DNA of 6,274 nucleotides, from assembly GCA_017882555.1 (NCBI GenBank), contig JADGPH010000123.1:1-6274 (forward strand). The letters run 5' to 3'. A model generated the notes under the pieces. That model worked only from the letters and a program-made list of their open reading frames with translations, searched no databases and was not told the DNA's origin. Positions 1 through 5,440 of the stretch are shown here, piece after piece. Each line of letters begins with the position of its first letter. Position 1 is the stretch's first letter. A program made the translations under genes and the position numbers. The DNA comes from Thermoleophilia bacterium. GTDB taxonomy: Bacteria; Actinomycetota; Thermoleophilia; Miltoncostaeales; Miltoncostaeaceae.

Positions 1-1368
1 ACAGTGCACCACCGGGATCGGCACGCCCCAGTAGCGCTGGCGCGAGATCAGCCAATCGCGCAAGCGAAAGCCGACCGTCGCCTCACCGACCCCACGCTGC
101 GCAAGCCAGTCGGCCGCAGCGCCCTTGGCCTCGTCAATCGCAAGTCCGTCGAGAAAGGCGGAGTTGACCATCCGACCCGGCCCGTCGTAGGCCGCCTCGA
201 GCGGCGCATCAGGCGGGGTCTCGGGGTCAGCAACGACTCGACGAATCGGCAAGCCCTGCCGGCTGGCAAATGCGAAGTCACGCTCGTCGTGTGCCGGTAC
301 GGCCATGATCGCGCCGGTCCCGTAGTCCATCAACACGTAGTCGGCGACCCACACGGGGATCGGCTGGTCGTTGATCGGGTTGATGACATATCGGCCGGTA
401 AAGACGCCGGTCTTGGGCTTCTCGGTCGCACTCCGATCCGCAAGCGACGAGCGCGCGGCAGCTTGGGCGTATGCCAGCACCGCATCCGCTTCGGGACGCC
501 CCTCGACCAATGGCCCAAGCAGCGGGTGCTCGGGGGCCAACAAGAAGAACGTCGCGCCGAACAGGGTGTCCGGCCGCGTCGTGAATACCGGAATCTCGTG
601 CTGATCGTCCTCGGTCCGAAAGAGCACACGCGCACCCTCAGACCGGCCGATCCAGTTGCGCTGCATCGCCAAAACGCGATCGGGCCAGTCCTCGAGGAGC
701 GTCATGTCGTCCAGCAGAGCCTGGGCATAGTCGGTGATCTTCAGGAACCACTGCGTCAGCTGGCGAAGCTCAACCTCGGTTCCACAGCGCTCGCAATGGC
801 CGTCGATCACCTGTTCGTTGGCGAGCACGGTCTGGTCCGACGGACACCAGTTGACTGCCGCCTCCCGCCGCTCGGCCAAGCCCCGATCGAACATCTTCAG
901 GAAGATCCACTGGGTCCACCGGTAGTACTCGGGGTCCGCCGTCGAGATCTCGGTTTCCCAGTCGATGGCAAAGCCCAGACGCATGAGCTGTTCGCGAATG
1001 CGCGCGATATTGCGCGCGGTCACAACCGCAGGATGCTCTCCGCTACGGATCGCAGCGTTCTCGGCGGGCAGGCCGAACGCGTCGTAACCCATCGGGTGGA
1101 AGACCGCCGCACCACACCGGCGCCGGTGATGTGCGATGACGTCGCCCATGGTGTAGTTCTTGACGTGACCCATGTGAATCTCGCCGGACGGGTAGGGGAG
1201 CATTTCCAGCACATATGACTTGGGGCGCTCCGCGCGCACCGTTTGCTCACCGTCACGCGAAATCGTCGCACCCAGGAACGCGCGCCGGTCTGCCCAGACA
1301 CCCTGCCAGCGCTCTTCAAGCTCGGTCGCGTGGTATCGATCCGGTAATGCGTCGTGTTGTCGTGCCAT
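1..1368 (-). CDS. leuS: Leucyl-tRNA synthetase, N-terminal 456 residues (3' end outside window)
   Basis: Class I aminoacyl-tRNA synthetase that charges tRNA-Leu with leucine using ATP in the cytoplasm, and hydrolyses mischarged tRNA in its CP1 editing domain. The minus-strand frame is open from ATG at 1368 to the window edge. In order it shows: the catalytic-core entry PYPSGEIHMGH, with the HIGH-type motif HMGH at residues 65-68; the zinc module of bacterial LeuRS, with Cys175 (NWCP), Cys192 and Cys195; the CP1 threonine-rich motif TTRPDT at 263-268; the editing-site segment GTGAIMAVPAHDERD at 350-364 with the conserved Asp361; and the return to the core, DWLISRQRYWG, at 438-448. KMSKS and the anticodon-binding domain would lie beyond position 1. 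Both synthetic and editing motifs are intact, so this is a normal housekeeping copy. The ATG gives an N-terminus typical of the family, but no Shine-Dalgarno sequence stands at the usual distance from it. Confidence 0.98.
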   Translation of the reverse strand, partial: MARQHDALPDRYHATELEERWQGVWADRRAFLGATISRDGEQTVRAERPKSYVLEMLPYPSGEIHMGHVKNYTMGDVIAHHRRRCGAAVFHPMGYDAFGLPAENAAIRSGEHPAVVTARNIARIREQLMRLGFAIDWETEISTADPEYYRWTQWIFLKMFDRGLAERREAAVNWCPSDQTVLANEQVIDGHCERCGTEVELRQLTQWFLKITDYAQALLDDMTLLEDWPDRVLAMQRNWIGRSEGARVLFRTEDDQHEIPVFTTRPDTLFGATFFLLAPEHPLLGPLVEGRPEADAVLAYAQAAARSSLADRSATEKPKTGVFTGRYVINPINDQPIPVWVADYVLMDYGTGAIMAVPAHDERDFAFASRQGLPIRRVVADPETPPDAPLEAAYDGPGRMVNSAFLDGLAIDEAKGAAADWLAQRGVGEATVGFRLRDWLISRQRYWGVPIPVVHC

Positions 1369-1377
1369 TGGGGCGCG

Positions 1378-1383
1378 AGTATA
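1378..1383 (-). promoter_or_regulatory. Candidate -10 element of leuS, implying a leaderless or very short leader
   Basis: On the minus strand TATACT (5 of 6 to the TATAAT consensus) is followed by 9 nt and then the leuS ATG at 1368. Transcription starting 6-8 nt after the hexamer would leave a leader of at most a few bases. This agrees with the absence of a ribosome binding site near the ATG; the nearest purine run (GGGGAGGG) lies upstream of the -10 itself. No TTGACA-like -35 box is visible at 16-18 bp. Leaderless mRNAs with only a TANNNT -10 are common in actinobacteria. The assignment is inference from position. Confidence 0.45.
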
Positions 1384-1417
1384 TCGGCGCCCTCCCCACA
1401 GCCTTTAGGTGACCAGG

Positions 1418-1837
1418 TTGCGTCCTCCCATCAGCATTCGCGAAGTCGACCTCGACCGCGACTTCCCCGGCATCATCGGCCTGTATCGGGCCCACGAGTG
1501 GAGCCACGCCAACGACCCGCAGCGCCTTCAGACCGCGGTGCGGTGCTCCTCGTACGCGGTGGTCGCCGTCGACGAGAACGAGATCGTCGGATTTGCGCGC
1601 GCAATGAGCGATGAGGCGTTTGCCGTCTATATCGCCGACATCCTGGTCACCCCTGAGCGTCAGCGCGAAGGAATCGGCCGCGCGCTGACCCAGGCGATCC
1701 AGGAGCGCTATCCGCTTGAGACCTATCATCACCAGGTCCTGATCGCCGAGCGGGGCGTCGAGGGCTTCTACCGGAGCCTCGGGATGACCCCGGTGTCGAC
1801 CTTCGGACTTACGGCCTTCATTCGCACCCACCGCTGA
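1418..1837 (+). CDS. GNAT-family N-acetyltransferase, 139 aa
   Basis: Predicted cytoplasmic acetyl-CoA-dependent N-acetyltransferase of the compact single-domain GNAT type; the substrate cannot be told from sequence. The acetyl-CoA pyrophosphate-binding motif A is clear: strand IADILVTPE (residues 72-80), then RQREGIGRAL (81-90) carrying the Q/R-x-x-G-x-G loop (Gln82 to Gly87). The late motif with FYRSLGM (117-123) is the usual C-terminal segment with the conserved Tyr. Total length is typical of the family. Start choice: TTG at 1418 has AGGTGA at 1407-1412, 5 nt upstream. The in-frame GTG at 1409 would give 142 aa but has no Shine-Dalgarno sequence and overlaps the likely one. The gene is divergent from leuS and convergent with the 72-aa gene that ends 34 bp downstream. 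Confidence 0.93.
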   Translation: MRPPISIREVDLDRDFPGIIGLYRAHEWSHANDPQRLQTAVRCSSYAVVAVDENEIVGFARAMSDEAFAVYIADILVTPERQREGIGRALTQAIQERYPLETYHHQVLIAERGVEGFYRSLGMTPVSTFGLTAFIRTHR

Positions 1838-1871
1838 GGCTCCCCGCCACACGACACCACAGACCGGGCGC

Positions 1872-2090
1872 CTAGCGCTGAAAGGCGATCTCGGTCGTAA
1901 ACACGGTCGCACCACCGTGGCGTTCAAAGATCTGCGCGACGTGATCTTTGTGCTGCCACACATGCTGTTTGGCGAAGTCGCGTGCGTCTTCGGCCAGGGT
2001 AAAGACCTGCTGGGCGACGACCTGTCCTCCGTCGCGCGCGGTGACCTCCACGCACCACCCGTCTGGGGGCGGAAAGGTGTTGCTGCCCAT
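1872..2090 (-). CDS. Uncharacterised 72-aa protein
   Basis: I do not recognise this family. The minus-strand frame starts at ATG 2090, preceded by a full AGGAGG at a 4-nt spacing (2095-2100). This is one of the best ribosome binding sites in the window and the main reason to call the gene real. The product has a short Pro-rich start (PPP at 7-9), a probable strand GWCVEVTA (11-18), a second strand VVAQQVFTL (24-32), a helix-like EDARDFAKQHV (34-44), and a final strand ATVFTTEIAF (61-70). This suggests a small alpha/beta fold. No signal peptide, membrane segment or metal motif is seen; there is a single Cys (13), and His residues cluster at 43, 47, 50 and 58. It ends 34 bp from the convergent GNAT gene and is divergent from the 216-aa gene. 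A compact stand-alone domain of unknown role is the most I can say. Confidence 0.75.
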   Translation of the reverse strand: MGSNTFPPPDGWCVEVTARDGGQVVAQQVFTLAEDARDFAKQHVWQHKDHVAQIFERHGGATVFTTEIAFQR

Positions 2091-2127
2091 CCGGCCTCCT
2101 TACAGGACTGGGGTGGTCAGCTTATCC

Positions 2128-2154
2128 TGCCGCCCCAACAACCTGCGCGGCAGC
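2128..2154. repeat. 7-bp perfect inverted repeat in the divergent gap between the 72-aa and 216-aa genes
   Basis: CTGCCGC at 2128-2134 and its exact reverse complement GCGGCAG at 2148-2154 are separated by 13 nt. They lie in the 126-bp divergent intergenic region (2091-2216). The arrangement could be a dimeric regulator's operator or an RNA hairpin in a leader. No T-tract follows on either strand, so a Rho-independent terminator is unlikely. A TAAGCT hexamer on the minus strand (2125-2120), just beside the left arm, could be the -10 of the 72-aa gene; no -35 box was found. In GC-rich DNA an inverted repeat of this size can arise by chance. Confidence 0.35.
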
Positions 2155-2216
2155 TCGGTATGTGGTCGTGGGCACCCCGGATGCACAACGCGGACAACCT
2201 CGCTAGCGTTTCGGAC

Positions 2217-2867
2217 ATGCATTGGCTGACCGCGCATCAAGCGCTCGTCGAGACCGTTGGGCTCGCCGTCGTCGCACTCGTCGCCATTGCGATGATGATC
2301 GCGCTGCGACGTGTGCTGCGCCAAGGCCGACGCGCGATGTTCGGCGCACACCCCGTGATCGGGCCACCTGAGTTCTCGAACGCCAGCGATGGCGGACTCG
2401 TGCTCGTGGTGCCGTTTGCCAATGCCGCCGCGGAACCTGCCACGCGGTTCTCTGCCCGCGCCAAAGCTGACGGTGTGGCCGCCGGCGCACCCAAGGGGTC
2501 CGTCACGCTGTTCGGCTATGGAGCCGAACCCGACGCAAACCGGGTGCGGATCGCGTTTGACTGGCCGGTGGGGATCCTCGATGCCGATGTCGTGGTGAGC
2601 TGGACCTGGCGGGATGCCTCGGGCGCCTACGACGGACGCTGGCACGGGCACCTGCGCGTGCCGCAACCCGAAATGCCGCCCGACATGGAGGTCGGCTCAG
2701 CCGCGTCCGACCCGCTCGTCGAGACGACGAGTGGCCCAGCTGATCCAGGCTCGGGGAAGCCGGGAACCGATCCGGTGCCGGTTGCCAGCAAGCCCCGCAT
2801 AGATCCGCTCAGTCGCATTCGGGGCGGCACCGCTAAGGCGCCCAAGCGGCCCGAATCCGGGCAGTAG
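2217..2867 (+). CDS. Uncharacterised membrane-anchored protein, 216 aa
   Basis: I do not recognise this family. From ATG at 2217 the product has a short N-terminus, one strongly hydrophobic segment (about residues 12-30, VETVGLAVVALVAIAMMIAL), then a basic stretch RRVLRQGRR (31-39). This predicts a single N-terminal transmembrane anchor with the rest in the cytoplasm by the positive-inside rule. Residues about 58-148 look like a beta-rich domain with alternating strands (GLVLVVPFANA, RVRIAFDWPVG, DADVVVSWTWRD, RWHGHLRV). From about 150 the chain is a disordered Pro/Gly/Ser/Asp-rich tail with a basic end. Third codon positions are strongly G/C, supporting the frame. In-frame ATGs at 2160 and 2181 are alternatives, and none has a clear Shine-Dalgarno sequence. 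The last 171 bp are antisense to the DCC gene and encode exactly the low-complexity tail, so the tail may be a by-product of read-through into the neighbour's DNA. Confidence 0.75.
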   Translation: MHWLTAHQALVETVGLAVVALVAIAMMIALRRVLRQGRRAMFGAHPVIGPPEFSNASDGGLVLVVPFANAAAEPATRFSARAKADGVAAGAPKGSVTLFGYGAEPDANRVRIAFDWPVGILDADVVVSWTWRDASGAYDGRWHGHLRVPQPEMPPDMEVGSAASDPLVETTSGPADPGSGKPGTDPVPVASKPRIDPLSRIRGGTAKAPKRPESGQ

Positions 2868-3125
2868 GGCGCATAAGACCGGGATCGCCGCACCCGCCGA
2901 ATACACTCGGCCGGCGGGCGAGACCACGTGCCACGAGGTGGGCCACTGCTCACGGGGAATGACCGCCAGCATTCGCTCGGCCCGGGGATCCTGGAGCGCC
3001 AGCGGCGACAGCTGCTGATGGCGATCGACGGTGAGGGCTAGCGCCATACACCACCGGCACACCCCGCAGGCCCCGTCGTAGATCACCGTCCACTCACCCA
3101 CGACGTAAGCGCCTTGTGCGCGCAT
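2697..3125 (-). CDS. DCC-family (DUF393) thiol-disulfide oxidoreductase-like protein, 142 aa
   Basis: Member of the DCC / DUF393 family (YuxK-like), predicted thioredoxin-fold redox proteins whose substrates are mostly unknown. The family hallmark follows the first strand: WTVIYDGACGVC (residues 12-23), with Asp17, Cys20 and Cys23 in D-G-x-C-x-x-C. A third Cys (26) follows as C-x-x-C-x-x-C. Downstream are the usual SPLALQDP region (40-47), the GRVYSAGAAIPVL segment (72-84, where the family normally has a G-x-x-x-x-G/S-x-x-A pattern), and the terminal YAGLAGNRHRIG (109-120), matching the family's Y-x-x-(I/L)-A-x-N-R ending. Length fits the family. The start is ATG at 3125; an in-frame GTG at 3101 with AAGGCG 8 nt upstream is an alternative and still keeps the motif. 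It begins 29 bp after the hydroquinone reductase gene stops, so the two are probably one operon. Its 3' end overlaps the convergent 216-aa gene. Confidence 0.9.
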   Translation of the reverse strand: MRAQGAYVVGEWTVIYDGACGVCRWCMALALTVDRHQQLSPLALQDPRAERMLAVIPREQWPTSWHVVSPAGRVYSAGAAIPVLCALLPGFGPLGRLSGAAPNATERIYAGLAGNRHRIGSRLPRAWISWATRRLDERVGRG

Positions 3126-3154
3126 GCACCCCGGCAATGCCGCTGGGGACGCAC

Positions 3155-4114
3155 CTAGCCGTGGGCCATGGCCTCTCGACCGTGGGGCGCAGACAGATTC
3201 ATATGCGGACCCACGGGGACGATGCGCGTGGGATTGATCGTCACGTGTGTGCGGTAGTAGTGACGCTTGATGTGACTGAAGTTGACCGTTTCGGAGATGA
3301 GCGGTTGCTGAAACAGGTCGCACAGATAGCCCCACAGGTTCGGATAGTCGACGATTCGACGCAGGTTGCACTTGAAGTGCCCCACGTACACGGGGTCAAA
3401 CCGGACGAGGGTCGTGAACAGGCGCCAATCGGCTTCGGTGATCAGGTCGCCCAGCAGGTAGCGGCGCTGGCTCAGTCGGCTCTCGAGGGCGTCGAGCGCG
3501 CCAAACAGATCCTGAAATGCGGCCTCATAGGCCCGTTGGGTCACCGCGAATCCGCACCGGTACACCCCGTTGTTGACGTGCGCGTACACGGTGGCGTTGA
3601 TGTGGTCAATCTCACCCTCAAGTTCAGGTGGATAGAGCACCGGTGCATCGAATGCGGCCACGGCCCCAAACTCGCGGTCAAACATCCGGATAATCTCCGC
3701 GGACTCGTTGTTGACGATCCGCCCCGTGACGGTATCCCAGAGCACGGGAACGGTCACGCGCCCCGAAAAACCCGGGGCACTGGCCTCGTACGCCTCGCTG
3801 AGAAACGCGAGACCATTCACGGGATCGGGGGTGTTGTCGGGCCCATCCATGATCGCCCAGCCGCGCTCATCACGCTCCGGGTCGACAATCGTCATGGAAA
3901 CGGCGTCTTCAAGACCCTTGATCCGCCGGTAGATAATCGTGCGGTGCGCCCAGGGACAGGCCAGCGACACGTAGAGGTGGTACCGGCCGGCCGCCGCGGG
4001 AAACGGCGACGCCGGATCGGCGCGAACCCAGTCACGAAAGATCGACTGTTGGCGTCGAAAGCTGCCGTCAGGAGCTTGTTCACGCGGGAAGGCAGCGGAC
4101 GGGATCTCTAGCAT
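3155..4114 (-). CDS. yqjG: Xi-class glutathione transferase / glutathionyl-hydroquinone reductase, 319 aa
   Basis: Cytoplasmic enzyme of the YqjG/ECM4/PcpF type, which in characterised members uses glutathione to reduce S-glutathionyl-hydroquinones through a catalytic Cys. The sequence follows E. coli YqjG as I remember it along its whole length. The thioredoxin-fold active site is LYVSLACPWAHRT (47-59) with Cys53. Next come GW at 85-86, GRVTVPVLWD (118-127), the thiol-binding NNESAEIIRMF (135-145), the all-helical domain with NNGVYRCGFA (181-190), EADWRLFTTLVRFDPVYVGHF (227-247) and HYYRTH (285-290), which carry the Tyr residues of the family pocket. Length is close to YqjG (about 328). ATG at 4114 has GGAG 5 nt upstream and gives the expected N-terminus. 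It is first in a probable operon with the DCC gene. Because actinobacteria usually lack glutathione, the true thiol partner may be mycothiol or another low-molecular-weight thiol; this is inference. Confidence 0.96.
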   Translation of the reverse strand: MLEIPSAAFPREQAPDGSFRRQQSIFRDWVRADPASPFPAAAGRYHLYVSLACPWAHRTIIYRRIKGLEDAVSMTIVDPERDERGWAIMDGPDNTPDPVNGLAFLSEAYEASAPGFSGRVTVPVLWDTVTGRIVNNESAEIIRMFDREFGAVAAFDAPVLYPPELEGEIDHINATVYAHVNNGVYRCGFAVTQRAYEAAFQDLFGALDALESRLSQRRYLLGDLITEADWRLFTTLVRFDPVYVGHFKCNLRRIVDYPNLWGYLCDLFQQPLISETVNFSHIKRHYYRTHVTINPTRIVPVGPHMNLSAPHGREAMAHG

Positions 4115-4210
4115 CGGGACTCCGGGTCGGGGCACGGCGGTGGGTCCCCATGATCTCAGGTCTGGCCGAGCGAGGACCCCGTAACCGCAGGTCGCTCCGA
4201 TGACGCGCGG

Positions 4211-4217
4211 TACCCTA
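4211..4217. promoter_or_regulatory. Symmetric TANNNTA heptamer, candidate shared -10 for divergent genes
   Basis: TACCCTA reads TACCCT on the plus strand (4211-4216) and TAGGGT on the minus strand (4217-4212). Both fit the TANNNT -10 pattern. It lies within the 177-bp gap between the divergent hydroquinone reductase and LLM oxidoreductase genes, 97 bp and 74 bp from their starts. Symmetric -10 elements able to fire both ways are described for bacterial promoters. No good -35 boxes were found in either direction, and the motif carries little information, so this is a weak call. Confidence 0.25.
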
Positions 4218-4238
4218 CGGGGGACGCCGCCCCTTGTC

Positions 4239-4255
4239 GGCAGGGATACTCTGCC
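4239..4255. repeat. Inverted repeat GGCAG-N7-CTGCC upstream of the LLM oxidoreductase
   Basis: GGCAG (4239-4243) and CTGCC (4251-4255) form a 17-bp inverted repeat. A TANNNT -10-like hexamer TACTCT (4247-4252) overlaps its centre and right arm. A second palindrome, GCCCCGGGGC (4253-4262), abuts it. If TACTCT is the -10, transcription would start near 4259 and leave a leader of about 32 nt with a good Shine-Dalgarno sequence, so a protein bound at the repeat would block the promoter. The size fits operators of dimeric regulators such as TetR or GntR types, but no regulator gene is in the window. A chance repeat or RNA hairpin is equally possible. Confidence 0.3.
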
Positions 4256-4278
4256 CCGGGGCGACCACACGGATTTCC

Positions 4279-4284
4279 AGGAGG
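4279..4284 (+). promoter_or_regulatory. Strong ribosome binding site of the LLM oxidoreductase
   Basis: A full AGGAGG stands 7 nt before ATG 4292. It fixes the start of the LLM gene and excludes downstream alternatives. Confidence 0.85.
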
Positions 4285-4291
4285 CAGCGAT

Positions 4292-5434
4292 ATGCAGATC
4301 GAGATAGGCGTCTCCGGACTTACTCGCCCGCCGGTCGATGCGTTGATACCGATGGTCAAAGGGCTTGAGGACGCCGGCATCGACGCGGTCTGGTTTGCCG
4401 ATCACTTCCTGCACTGGTATCCGCCAAGCGTCTGGACCCCAGATGTCTTCCCGCAGGCAGCCACGGAGCCGTCGGCGCACACGTTCCTCGACCCCGGCCC
4501 GCTGATGGGTGCCGTGGCGACACACACGAAGCGCATCTTCCTCGGCACCGGAGTCACCGACGCGATCCGTCGCCACCCCGCGGTCATCGCCCAGACGTTC
4601 GCCACGCTCGACCATATGAGCCATGGCCGTGCACGCCTGGGGATTGGCGTCGGCGAGGCAGAGAACATCGTGCCGTACGGTCTCCCCTACGACCGCACGG
4701 CCTCACGCCTGATCGAGGCCGTGGAGGTAATTCGCCTGTTGTGGTCCACGACCGATCCCGTCGACTTCGATGGCGAGTTCGTGCAACTTCACCAGGCGGT
4801 CCTCGGCCTGGCCCCCTATGGCGAGCGTCCGCCGGAGATCTGGATGCCCGCCCACCGGCCGCGCGTCCTTAGGGCGGTGGGCCGTCTGGCCGATGGCTGG
4901 ATGCCGATCCTGGTCGACGCCGGCGAGTACGCCCGTCTGCTGGACGATATCCGCGCGGCCAGCATCACGGCCGGACGGGCGGCTGACGCGGTGCGCCCGG
5001 GCCTCTATGTCTGGATCGTCTGCGACGAAGACCGAGATGTCGCTGAGCGCCTGCTCGATTCGATGGCGTTGCGCTTGGTCGCGCTCACCGCCCCGGCCGA
5101 GCTCTACGAGGCCGCGGGAGCCGAACATCCGCTTGCCACCCGGTGGGGCCTACTCGATTACATCCCGACCCAACTCGGGCGAGAGGAGACGCTACGTGCG
5201 GCGCGAGCCGTTCCAAACGAGGTGCTGCGCAGCTACTACACCTGGGGTACCCCCGACGACATCGTCGAGCGCCTCCGGCCGTTTCTCGCGGCGGGTGCCG
5301 AGGCCTTCAACCTCACCAACATGAGTCCGGCCGCCGACCCTTCCCTGGCACCGCGTGCCGGAGCGCGCAACCTTGACATCGCCGCGGGACTGCGCCGCGC
5401 CGCGGCCGCGATCACTCCCACCCGGGCCGGCTGA
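4292..5434 (+). CDS. LLM-class oxidoreductase, probably coenzyme F420-dependent, 380 aa
   Basis: Luciferase-like (bacterial luciferase / F420-dependent reductase) TIM-barrel enzyme, cytoplasmic; substrate unknown. Visible landmarks are LEDAGIDAVWFADHF (25-39, with the Asp-His pair at 37-38 near the cofactor), LGTGVTDAIRRHPAVIAQ (84-101, with the residues that bind the deazaflavin/flavin phosphate), the glycine-rich LGIGVGEAENIVPYG (116-130), PEIWMPAHRPRVLRAVGRLADGW (181-203), and GTPDDIVERLRPFLAAGAEAF (319-339) near the C-terminus. Segments around 84-130 and 178-205, and the overall length, closely resemble the mycobacterial F420-dependent phthiodiolone ketoreductase (Rv2951c type, about 381 aa). 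A carbonyl-reducing role with F420H2 is therefore plausible. Use of FMN instead cannot be excluded. The enzyme need not make mycocerosates: no polyketide or lipid genes are nearby. It is followed after 6 bp by the DUF3054 gene, so co-transcription is likely. Confidence 0.93.
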   Translation: MQIEIGVSGLTRPPVDALIPMVKGLEDAGIDAVWFADHFLHWYPPSVWTPDVFPQAATEPSAHTFLDPGPLMGAVATHTKRIFLGTGVTDAIRRHPAVIAQTFATLDHMSHGRARLGIGVGEAENIVPYGLPYDRTASRLIEAVEVIRLLWSTTDPVDFDGEFVQLHQAVLGLAPYGERPPEIWMPAHRPRVLRAVGRLADGWMPILVDAGEYARLLDDIRAASITAGRAADAVRPGLYVWIVCDEDRDVAERLLDSMALRLVALTAPAELYEAAGAEHPLATRWGLLDYIPTQLGREETLRAARAVPNEVLRSYYTWGTPDDIVERLRPFLAAGAEAFNLTNMSPAADPSLAPRAGARNLDIAAGLRRAAAAITPTRAG

Positions 5435-5440
5435 GGACCG

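Noticed and set aside
4..1218. Long plus-strand open frame of about 404 codons opposite leuS
   Set aside because: It is the antisense of unmistakable LeuRS motifs; long antisense frames are usual in GC-rich genes. Its product is Arg/His/Pro-rich with no domain.
1369..1417. T-box or other leader control upstream of leuS
   Set aside because: Only 49 bp separate leuS from the divergent gene, far too short for a T-box, and no specifier or antiterminator-like sequence is seen.
1917..2216. N-terminal extension of the 216-aa gene up to ATG 1917
   Set aside because: The extension lies antisense to the 72-aa gene, crosses its ribosome binding site and promoter region, and has no recognisable domain.
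2100..2666. Minus-strand open frame of 188 codons opposite the 216-aa gene
   Set aside because: The product is His/Arg/Pro-rich without hydrophobic or domain pattern, while the plus frame shows a membrane anchor and G/C-biased third positions.
3126..3371. N-terminal extension of the DCC gene to 3371
   Set aside because: The added part is antisense-frame shadow of the hydroquinone reductase gene; the DCC domain starts at about residue 12 from ATG 3125.
3116..4111. Plus-strand open frame of 331 codons opposite the hydroquinone reductase
   Set aside because: It is a shadow of a clearly conserved enzyme, and its product has no recognisable domain.
4142..4179. GGGTCC ... GGACCC inverted repeat near the hydroquinone reductase start
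   Set aside because: The arms are only 6 bp with a 26-nt spacer, which is expected by chance in this base composition.
4115..4624. N-terminal extension of the hydroquinone reductase to 4624
   Set aside because: It would run through the divergent promoter region and antisense to the LLM gene; YqjG-like proteins begin near ATG 4114, which has its own GGAG.
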